Shown here: in pieces, positions 1 through 5,779 of the stretch | Layout: each line of letters begins with the position of its first letter | Position numbering within the stretch: the first letter of the stretch is position 1 | Assembly (NCBI GenBank): GCA_026985685.1 | Contig: JALSQA010000395.1 | Coordinates: 1-7,630 of the forward strand | Direction of reading: 5' to 3' | Length of the DNA: 7,630 nt | From: Campylobacterales bacterium | GTDB taxonomy: Bacteria > Campylobacterota > Campylobacteria > Campylobacterales > QNZT01 | Position numbers and translations under genes: made by a program | The notes under the pieces: generated by a model | Seen by the model: only the letters and a program-made list of their open reading frames with translations | What the model was told of the DNA's origin: nothing | Database searches by the model: none

Positions 1-731
1 GGAATAGCAGTTAAAAATAAAACAGCCGTAATACTAATATAATCAATAGATTTTATAGCAACAACTGAAATCGTAAATCCTAAAACTAAAGAACCACTAT
101 CACCCATAAAAATTTTTGCAGGATGCCAATTAAAAAATATAAAAGCAACAATAGCTGCAATCATAAAAGATGATATCATCATCATAAATTCATCGTGATT
201 TACCATGCCAATATAATAGAATGCAGAAAAAATAACAATAGAAACACTACCAGATAATCCATCTAATCCATCGATGAGATTAAGTGCATTTGTAAATCCA
301 ATAACAGCAAATATTGTTACAAAAAGTGAAATAAACAGTGGTAAATGAATATGATAACCATACCATGTTCCTAAAGTTTTAATACTCAAATGATCAATAA
401 AAAATATAGCTAAAGTTGCTAATGTAATAAAAATAAATTTAGATTTCGGTTCTACACCTTTGTTGTCATCATAAACACCTACTAAAAATATTATCACTGA
501 ACCTAGAATAAATCCAGTATATTCTTTTATAAAATCAAAATGAAAAAATACCAAAACACTTAAATATGCAAGAAATATTGCTACTCCCGCACCTCTGGGA
601 ATTGGATTTATGTGAGAACTACGCTCATTAGGAATATCTAACATTCCCAAGCGAGAAGAAAATTTAGTTACCATATAAGTCAAAGAAAGAGACAACAAAA
701 AGACCAATAATAAATCTAAACTATTAATCAC
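1..731 (-). CDS. WecA/MraY-family polyprenyl-phosphate sugar-1-phosphate transferase (3' end missing)
   Basis: This inner-membrane enzyme should transfer a sugar-1-phosphate from a UDP-sugar to undecaprenyl phosphate, the first step of repeat-unit assembly. I translated 243 residues before the frame leaves the left edge; family members usually have about 320-370. Family motifs seen are DIPNERSSH...PIPRGAG (residues 32-49), the catalytic DD pair at 88-89 (GVYDDNKG), NALNLIDGLDGLSG (148-161, with N151, D154 and D157) and NWHPAKIFMGDSGSL (201-215, with D211). Multiple hydrophobic segments alternate with these cytoplasmic loops. The C-terminal region, with the His-rich loop that helps fix sugar specificity, lies outside the window, so the sugar cannot be named. 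The chosen start is GTG at 731, directly after a strong GGGAGGT. An in-frame ATG at 743 would add four residues (MGGH) but would bury that ribosome binding site. It lies 37 bp after the kinase stop codon, presumably on the same transcript. The family call is firm; calling it WecA itself would be too specific. Confidence 0.93.
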   Translation of the reverse strand, partial: MINSLDLLLVFLLSLSLTYMVTKFSSRLGMLDIPNERSSHINPIPRGAGVAIFLAYLSVLVFFHFDFIKEYTGFILGSVIIFLVGVYDDNKGVEPKSKFIFITLATLAIFFIDHLSIKTLGTWYGYHIHLPLFISLFVTIFAVIGFTNALNLIDGLDGLSGSVSIVIFSAFYYIGMVNHDEFMMMISSFMIAAIVAFIFFNWHPAKIFMGDSGSLVLGFTISVVAIKSIDYISITAVLFLTAI

Positions 732-735
732 ATGA

Positions 736-741
736 CCTCCC
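736..741 (-). promoter_or_regulatory. Shine-Dalgarno that selects the GTG start of the WecA-like gene
   Basis: The minus strand reads GGGAGG here, 4 nt before GTG (731-729). This is among the strongest ribosome binding sites in the window. An out-of-frame ATG (733-731) overlaps the GTG and is followed at once by TGA, so it cannot encode a protein. The alternative in-frame ATG (743-741) sits upstream of this site and has only a weak AAAG-type leader. The GTG is therefore the better start, although the 4-nt spacing is a little short. Confidence 0.65.
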
Positions 742-768
742 ATTTCTTTGGCTCAACTACTTTTTTAT

Positions 769-3111
769 CTATTTATATGTATAACTATATTTGAAAAAAC
801 TCTGTGACATATTTTTTGGCCTCACACCATTTAAAACAATACCAACATTATTTATATGATATGATGAAACCATATCTTCTAAAGATTTTATATAATCTTT
901 TTCAGAATATTCAGATCTAAAGACAATTAATGATATATCAGCTAATTTCATCAATAACAAGGCATCAGTCACAAGTCCCATCGGAGGAGCATCTATAATG
1001 ATATAATCATACTCATCTCTTAAGTCATCAATTATAGTCTCTATTTTACCTGATTGCATCAATTCTGATGGATTTGGAGGTATAGGACCAGATGTAATGA
1101 TATCAAGATTTTTAATCTTTTTATGTTCCCAGATAACTTCTTTGAGTGTATTGTTTTTAGATAAAACTGTACTCATACCAATCTTATTTGTCAATGCAAA
1201 TACACGATGCAACATAGGTCTACGCATATCAAGTGACAAGACTATACATTTTTTATCACTCATTCCAAATACAGCAGCAAGATTTGTTGCAATTGTTGTT
1301 TTTCCTTCCCCTGGAACTGTTGAACTTACAACAATAACTTTACTTTTATTCTCTGTTGGTATAAACTCTAAGTTTGTACGAATAAGTCGCAATGCTTCGC
1401 TAGCTACAGATTGCTGATCTTCTATTGTAAACATTTTATCAGCAGCACGTACTTGAGGAATCACGCCATAAAAAGGAACTCTTGTATTACTTACAATATC
1501 TTCTCTTGTTTTAATCTTGTCATCAAGCATCTCTCTTAGATATGCAATCAACATAGCTGTGATAAATCCAAGTAATAAACTCGTAAGTAAAATCATTGGA
1601 ACATTTGGTTTAACAGGTTTAGCTGGGACTACAGCCCTATCCAATACACGGTTTCCAGAAACAGTTGATGCTTTGTTTATAGACATCTCTGCTTGTTTTT
1701 GAAGCAAAAATTCATAAGTTTGTTCATTAACTTTATATTTTCTTTGTAAAGCAGCTAATTCTCTCTCTTTTTCTGGAAATTTTAGAAGTGTTGTTTCACT
1801 ATTATATAAGGTATCTTCAAGAGATCTTCTTTTTTCACTGATAGAATCACTAATACTCTCAATAGCACTCTCTAGTGCCATTCTAATATCATCTATCTCA
1901 TCATTTGCTTTTTGAACATCGGGATGTTGTTCTGTAAATTTTGCTGATAGCTGTATTTTTTTAGATTTTGCTTTTTGCAAATCATCTAACAAAGAAGCCA
2001 ATACTGGATAATCTTTTGCTAATGAAGAAACTGCTCCATAATTACCAGTTTTAAACTCACCATATAATGCATTAAAGGCACTTTCCTGTACTTTGATATT
2101 AGATAGTTCTGATTTTACTTTACTATAATTTGTCAAAGTAACCTGTGATTCTGTTTTAATATTTACAAGATTATTTTCTTCTTTATAATTTTCTAATCTA
2201 ACCGCTGATTCTTGTAGCTTTTTACTAACTTCTTTTAACTGTTCATCAACAAATGTCAGTGCAGTAGAAGCTTTAGAAGTTTTCTTCTCGATACTCTGTT
2301 CAAGATATTTATTTACAAGATTATCAAGAAAATCTTTTGCTCTTTGTGGCACACTATCTTGATAAATCATTTTAATAATAGAACCATTTTTTGAAATTGG
2401 GAAGACATTTAAATTTTTCGCAACTTCATCAACAGCTTGATCTTTATCTAAAATAACAAAAGCATATCTATTTGTTGTCAAATCAGAATTTTTATGTACT
2501 ACTAAAGAAAAATAATTGTTATCTATTTTTTCATCAAATTCAAAAGTACCTGAAAAATCAACTTCTGATACTCTTTTTCCAATCAAAGCTGAAATAGATT
2601 TTTTAATCGATTGAATAACTCCACCATGATCTACATAAATTTTAAAACGTTTTTGATTTATAGGCTCTATGATAAATTTTGTTCCATATACTAAAGGATT
2701 TTTTACATGAAGTTCATTTATCTTAATTGGCTTATTTTTATAAAGTTCTATTTCTTTATAACTATTTGCAGTAAAATAACGAACATTAAACCCAACTTCT
2801 TCAAGTGCTTTTTCAATCAAAGCTCTAGATTTAATAATCTCAACTTCAGTATCAATTAAAGTAGATCCATTATCAATACCACCACCTCTCACAACGGAGT
2901 CTAAACTAAGATCTAAATTATCATTGCTCACTTCAATAGATGCAGATGTTTCATACGTTGGAGGAGTCATATAGGCATAAAATAATCCACTAATAAAAAA
3001 GAGTGAAATAATAAAAAGACTCAAAGTCTTGTTTTTACCTAAAATAGATAAAACCTTTTTGAAATCTCCTATATCATCTAGTTTGGATAATTTTTTTTGC
3101 GTATTTTCCAT
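769..3111 (-). CDS. wzc: Wzc-like polysaccharide co-polymerase / tyrosine autokinase (BY-kinase)
   Basis: This 780-residue inner-membrane protein controls chain length and drives export with the outer-membrane Wza partner. A Wzz-type domain starts the protein, with TM1 at about 29-48. A long periplasmic part follows, predicted helical and coiled-coil over about 280-470, then a GNVR-like segment (about 455-480). TM2 is at about 506-525, preceded by the Pro-rich PAKPVKPNVP (496-505) typical of co-polymerases. The cytoplasmic kinase has the oligomerisation motif ExxRxxR (E572, R575, R578), Walker A GEGKTT (601-606, K604), Walker A' VLSLDMRRP (624-632, D628), PPNPSEL (678-684) and Walker B YIIIDAPP (703-710, D707). 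The C-terminal tyrosine cluster is very short: Y775, Y777 and Y779 in YSYTYK. Adaptor and kinase are fused in one chain, as in proteobacterial Wzc, at close to its usual ~720 residues. It begins 22 bp after the OPX gene with only a weak purine-rich leader, so translational coupling is likely. No wzb-type phosphatase gene lies between them. The symbol is given at family level. Confidence 0.96.
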   Translation of the reverse strand: MENTQKKLSKLDDIGDFKKVLSILGKNKTLSLFIISLFFISGLFYAYMTPPTYETSASIEVSNDNLDLSLDSVVRGGGIDNGSTLIDTEVEIIKSRALIEKALEEVGFNVRYFTANSYKEIELYKNKPIKINELHVKNPLVYGTKFIIEPINQKRFKIYVDHGGVIQSIKKSISALIGKRVSEVDFSGTFEFDEKIDNNYFSLVVHKNSDLTTNRYAFVILDKDQAVDEVAKNLNVFPISKNGSIIKMIYQDSVPQRAKDFLDNLVNKYLEQSIEKKTSKASTALTFVDEQLKEVSKKLQESAVRLENYKEENNLVNIKTESQVTLTNYSKVKSELSNIKVQESAFNALYGEFKTGNYGAVSSLAKDYPVLASLLDDLQKAKSKKIQLSAKFTEQHPDVQKANDEIDDIRMALESAIESISDSISEKRRSLEDTLYNSETTLLKFPEKERELAALQRKYKVNEQTYEFLLQKQAEMSINKASTVSGNRVLDRAVVPAKPVKPNVPMILLTSLLLGFITAMLIAYLREMLDDKIKTREDIVSNTRVPFYGVIPQVRAADKMFTIEDQQSVASEALRLIRTNLEFIPTENKSKVIVVSSTVPGEGKTTIATNLAAVFGMSDKKCIVLSLDMRRPMLHRVFALTNKIGMSTVLSKNNTLKEVIWEHKKIKNLDIITSGPIPPNPSELMQSGKIETIIDDLRDEYDYIIIDAPPMGLVTDALLLMKLADISLIVFRSEYSEKDYIKSLEDMVSSYHINNVGIVLNGVRPKNMSQSFFKYSYTYK
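3091..3098 (-). repeat. A8 homopolymer tract at codons 5-7 of the wzc-like gene
   Basis: The coding strand carries eight consecutive A residues within codons 5-7 (Gln-Lys-Lys), immediately after the start of the kinase gene. A one-base gain or loss here would truncate the product almost at once. Homopolymer tracts near the 5' ends of surface-polysaccharide genes can be slippage-prone. In a genome this AT-rich, however, an A8 run may have no function. The frame is intact as read. Confidence 0.5.
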
Positions 3112-3133
3112 ATTACTATCTCTCTTTCTTCAT

Positions 3134-3958
3134 TTATGGTTGTATTTGCTGAACAGCTTGCTCAGGATTATTGACATTAAATATACGTGTATTTGTTAAA
3201 TATTTTCCAGTATATAATACACCTAACACTTTTGCAGCAAGATCTATACCAGGTACAGCTTCAGCAATAGCAAGATTTCTTCTTCTTCTCTCATTTGGCA
3301 TTACATATACCACATCATTTGGATATAGTGTTAATCCTCCTGATGTCAATGCACTAACTTTTGTTAAATCAAGTGTCTTAATAATAGGTTTTTGTTGAGT
3401 TCCTCTAATAATCATAATCTGATTTCTTTGAGCATAATCAGTTAAGCCTCCTGTTCTACCAAGAGCTTCTAAAACATTAGTGGTATTTTCAATGATATTA
3501 ACTTGTCCTGGCTGTTTTACCTCTCCAAGTACTATTACTCTTTTATTTAATACTTCAACTGTTACATGAGAATTTTTCAAATATCTAGAATATTCATGAG
3601 TTAACAAATCTGCTGTTTCTCTTGCCGTAAGTCCTGCAACTTTAATAACACCTACTAACGGTAAACTAACAGTACCATCGTTTGCTACCAAAGCTCCACG
3701 TTCATCAGCAGGAGCCACTTGTGCACGAACATCTCTGGTACTTAATTCTGGATGATTAAATATCAAAATAGAAAGCCTATTGTTAGGCATAATTTTATAT
3801 TCATAATTATCATTGATACTACTATTTAAATTTGTATTACAATTTGCCAATTTTGTACTATCATTAAACATTACAAATTGATCTGGTTTAGAACTACATC
3901 CACTTGTTAATGCTGTAATCAACACAAATGAAAGAACTGTCAGATGTTTATATTTCAT
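3134..3958 (-). CDS. wza: Wza-like outer-membrane polysaccharide export (OPX) lipoprotein, short form
   Basis: This protein should form the periplasmic/outer-membrane channel through which the polymer leaves the cell, paired with the adjacent Wzc-like kinase. From the chosen ATG at 3958 it has 274 residues; a second ATG at 3964 would add Met-Ser. The start is a lipoprotein signal: basic MKYKH, a hydrophobic stretch, then LTSGC with Cys21 as the probable lipidated residue. The -3 Thr is not the classic Leu but is tolerated. Next comes a poly-export domain at about residues 52-137 (YKIMPNNRLSILIFNHPELS, then TVSLPLVGVIKVAGLTARE). One SLBB-like domain follows at about 140-221 (VIVLGEVKQPGQVN, then LGRTGGLTDYAQRNQIMIIRG, ending LYPNDVVYVMP). 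After an RRRR patch a roughly 45-residue tail contains a possibly helical segment (VPGIDLAAKVLGVLYTGKYL). E. coli Wza is about 379 residues with two SLBB domains, so this is a reduced version. It is the first gene after the intergenic region and so probably leads its transcript. The symbol is given at family level. Confidence 0.93.
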   Translation of the reverse strand: MKYKHLTVLSFVLITALTSGCSSKPDQFVMFNDSTKLANCNTNLNSSINDNYEYKIMPNNRLSILIFNHPELSTRDVRAQVAPADERGALVANDGTVSLPLVGVIKVAGLTARETADLLTHEYSRYLKNSHVTVEVLNKRVIVLGEVKQPGQVNIIENTTNVLEALGRTGGLTDYAQRNQIMIIRGTQQKPIIKTLDLTKVSALTSGGLTLYPNDVVYVMPNERRRRNLAIAEAVPGIDLAAKVLGVLYTGKYLTNTRIFNVNNPEQAVQQIQP

Positions 3959-3965
3959 GCTCATG

Positions 3966-3970
3966 CCTTT
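3966..3970 (-). promoter_or_regulatory. Shine-Dalgarno deciding the OPX lipoprotein start
   Basis: The minus strand reads AAAGG here. It ends 7 nt before the ATG at 3958 but only 1 nt before the other in-frame ATG at 3964. The spacing therefore favours the downstream ATG, which gives a clean MKYKH signal-peptide start. The two choices differ by only two residues. Confidence 0.6.
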
Positions 3971-3993
3971 AAACTTTATTATTTATTTGTTTT

Positions 3994-3999
3994 ATTATA
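3994..3999 (-). promoter_or_regulatory. Probable -10 element of the OPX-kinase-transferase promoter
   Basis: The minus strand reads TATAAT, preceded by TGCG, 35 nt upstream of the OPX start codon. It would give a leader of roughly 28-30 nt. About 17 bp further upstream there is no TTGACA-like -35, only T-rich sequence (ATTTTATTTTT). That pattern agrees with what is known of sigma-70 promoters in Campylobacterota, which rely on the -10 and upstream T-rich periodicity. In DNA this AT-rich a chance TATAAT is possible, so the call rests mainly on position. Confidence 0.5.
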
Positions 4000-4010
4000 C
4001 GCATTTTATA

Positions 4011-4018
4011 TTACGTAA
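4011..4018. promoter_or_regulatory. TTACGTAA palindrome next to the -10 element
   Basis: A perfect 8-bp palindrome, TTACGTAA, lies 12 bp upstream of the proposed -10, inside the -10/-35 spacer. A protein bound there would interfere with RNA polymerase, so it could be an operator half or core. It overlaps the octamer GTAAAAAT (4015-4022). No specific regulator can be named. Confidence 0.25.
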
Positions 4019-4037
4019 AAATAAAATGGTTAACTAT

Positions 4038-4078
4038 TTTTTACTAATAAATTTTACCATTACATATATTAGTAAAAA
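4038..4078. repeat. Perfect 12-bp inverted repeat, 17-nt spacer, upstream of the OPX gene
   Basis: The left arm TTTTTACTAATA (4038-4049) is the exact reverse complement of the right arm TATTAGTAAAAA (4067-4078). The spacer (4050-4066) is 17 nt. The arms sit about 50-60 and 80-90 bp upstream of the proposed transcription start. That position suits an activator or DNA-bending protein, or a cis-acting RNA structure if transcription reads through from the upstream module. No U-run follows on the transcribed strand and the stem is almost all A-U, so it is not a convincing terminator. A further ATTTTTAC copy occurs at 4088-4095, and GTAAAAAT at both 4015-4022 and 4072-4079. Confidence 0.6.
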
Positions 4079-4179
4079 TCTAACCTGATTTTTACTTAAA
4101 TTCATACTAAATACATCTATTGTATTATGAAATATATTAATATTTACTTTATCTTTTTTAAATTATTAAAAATATATTA

Positions 4180-5778
4180 TTATATAATATCAATATTTGT
4201 CTTAAGTTTAAATTCAAATAAAACAATGATACATTTTGCTTCAACTATATCATTAAAACCTTTTGCAATTGTAGTATCGACTATATCTAATTTTTTTAAA
4301 CCTTCAAAAGTAAAAATTGCACTATTTGTAATAACTTTATCACCATCAACTCTCACATTTATACTATTATCAAAATGAAAATAAGCTTTAGATTCTAAAT
4401 ATTGTTCTTTTTTAGAAAAAATTTCATCTTCAATGACAATAACATCTTCTAATGCCAAAAATTTTCTTGTATGCAATATACCAAAACGTAGATATCCATT
4501 ATGTGTAGCAGATACATATTTTTCATTTTCCTCAAGATTAATAACTTTAGCTCGTTTTGCAACACGAAAACTAGACCAAATTTCAGATTGATCTATATTA
4601 TTAATCATCACAGTATTGTGTGCAGATGTAGATCGTTCATATTTTCTTTGTGAATTATTTTCATATGTACTTATTGAAGTATCAACTATAAATGGTTTAT
4701 TTTTTATATAAAGCTCAAAATTGAATGTATCACTATGTGCATGTCCAGGAATATAATCTGGACCTATATTACCAACATCAACAACTAATTCATAATCTTC
4801 TTGCTCATATTTTCTATAGCCACTCTCTTTTAAAATTAGAATATCTTCTTTGATATTCAATCTATTTGCATACTCAAACAATTCATTACTAGTAGGTGCT
4901 ATACCATCTGTACTGTCATTAAAATGAGGAATATTTCCATTTTTATAGGTTATATTTTTCAGCCATCCATACATCTTAGAAGCTTTTTGTTTTAAAAATC
5001 TTTCAAAATCTCTATCACTAAAAATATCATTGTGAGATATTAAATTTATACAATCAAGTACTCTAAAAAACATTATTTGATGATACATAGGTGTTAATTC
5101 AAAATGTGCTCCATCAGACAATATTTGCTCATCAAGTTCAGAGACAAGAATATCTTTAGCTTTTTTATACAACTTATTATCTGCAAAATAATACGCACCA
5201 AATAAAAGCGAAAATCCATTTTCCAGTAAATGATTACCTAGTAAATGATATTCTAAATTATCTAATAATATATTATACTGAGCATATAATGAATCATCAA
5301 TTTTTTGATCTTTTATGTCATGCTGTACTAAAAATTTAATCCAGTTAATACCACGCAAAGCAATTGGAAAAGGCTCTAAACCATCTTTTACTTTTGGTAA
5401 ATTTTCAATAAAATCATATATTAACTTTAAACCATTATCAATTGTAATTTTCTTTTGATTTAAATACTCAAAATAATTTAGGTTATATGTCCATAATTTA
5501 CCATGATCTGAAAAGTTCCAATCAATTTTGTTGTTAAAAGTATTTGATAGATTCAAAAAAGTAAAAGAATTATTATTACTACTACTATACGAAGTATAAC
5601 TCTCAATCGAAGGATTTAAATTAAGTTTATAACTATTTGATTTTAAGGAATATTTATAAGAATGTTTAGTAGCTTTTCGTACTTTATTTCGAACCACATA
5701 ATATACACGATAATTAATTTGTTTTATTTTCATAAAACGTAAAGTATGAATATATCTTTTAAGTTGTTTTATTGTCAT
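4180..5778 (-). CDS. Heparinase II/III-family protein (putative polysaccharide lyase)
   Basis: This 532-residue protein has the fold signature of heparinase II/III and alginate-lyase-like enzymes, which cleave uronic-acid polysaccharides by beta-elimination. The first ~125 residues (KLWTYNLNYFEYLNQKK at 94-110) match the N-terminal module of versions found in capsule and exopolysaccharide loci. The helical toroid follows with GNHLLENG (181-188; N182, H183) and DGAHFELTPMYHQ (222-234; E227, Y232, H233), candidate catalytic residues. The beta-sandwich domain begins near 335 with PGHAHSDTFNFEL (344-356; H346, H348), FIVDTS (363-368; D366) and SAHNTV (385-390; H387). H348, D366 and H387 could form the metal site known from heparinase II. 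No signal peptide is visible: the N-terminus is basic and amphipathic (MTIKQLKRYIHTLRF). ATG at 5778 is chosen over Met16 because the segment before Met16 belongs to the family's usual N-terminus. It starts 1 bp after the glycosyltransferase stop with no clear Shine-Dalgarno, suggesting coupling. Residues 62-73 are a Ser/Asn-rich linker from a short trinucleotide repeat. The substrate is unknown. Confidence 0.88.
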   Translation of the reverse strand: MTIKQLKRYIHTLRFMKIKQINYRVYYVVRNKVRKATKHSYKYSLKSNSYKLNLNPSIESYTSYSSSNNNSFTFLNLSNTFNNKIDWNFSDHGKLWTYNLNYFEYLNQKKITIDNGLKLIYDFIENLPKVKDGLEPFPIALRGINWIKFLVQHDIKDQKIDDSLYAQYNILLDNLEYHLLGNHLLENGFSLLFGAYYFADNKLYKKAKDILVSELDEQILSDGAHFELTPMYHQIMFFRVLDCINLISHNDIFSDRDFERFLKQKASKMYGWLKNITYKNGNIPHFNDSTDGIAPTSNELFEYANRLNIKEDILILKESGYRKYEQEDYELVVDVGNIGPDYIPGHAHSDTFNFELYIKNKPFIVDTSISTYENNSQRKYERSTSAHNTVMINNIDQSEIWSSFRVAKRAKVINLEENEKYVSATHNGYLRFGILHTRKFLALEDVIVIEDEIFSKKEQYLESKAYFHFDNSINVRVDGDKVITNSAIFTFEGLKKLDIVDTTIAKGFNDIVEAKCIIVLFEFKLKTNIDII

Positions 5779-5779
5779 A

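Larger units (their letters stand above)
3959..4179. other. 221-bp AT-rich intergenic region between the two gene modules
   Basis: This is the only sizeable non-coding stretch in the window. It follows the stop codon of the heparinase-like gene and precedes the OPX gene. It holds the -10 candidate, the palindrome and the inverted repeat listed separately. No GC-rich hairpin followed by a U-run was found after the heparinase-like gene, so read-through from the upstream module into the export module is possible. The stretch 4130-4179 is almost pure A/T with short self-complementary runs and shows no other recognisable element. Confidence 0.7.

Noticed and set aside
1097..1702. Plus-strand open frames opposite the kinase gene (1097-1417 and 1517-1702)
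   Set aside because: They are antisense to well-conserved kinase-domain and membrane-segment coding sequence on the minus strand. They show no recognisable domain.
3171..3398. Plus-strand open frame opposite the OPX gene
   Set aside because: It is a shadow of the SLBB and C-terminal coding sequence on the other strand, with no domain or translation signal of its own.
4038..4078. Rho-independent terminator for the heparinase-like gene
   Set aside because: The stem is nearly all A-U, the loop is 17 nt, and no U-run follows on the minus strand. It also lies about 100 bp past the stop codon.
4127..4378. Plus-strand open frame of 83 codons starting in the intergenic region, with a hydrophobic N-terminus (MKYINIYFIFFKLL)
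   Set aside because: The hydrophobic start reflects A/T-only DNA, and most of the frame is antisense to the heparinase-like gene's conserved reading frame. No convincing ribosome binding site precedes it.
5572..5592. ATT/ACT trinucleotide run as a phase-variation tract in the heparinase-like gene
   Set aside because: It is short and imperfect, and any slip of a unit would stay in frame, changing only the length of a Ser/Asn-rich linker.
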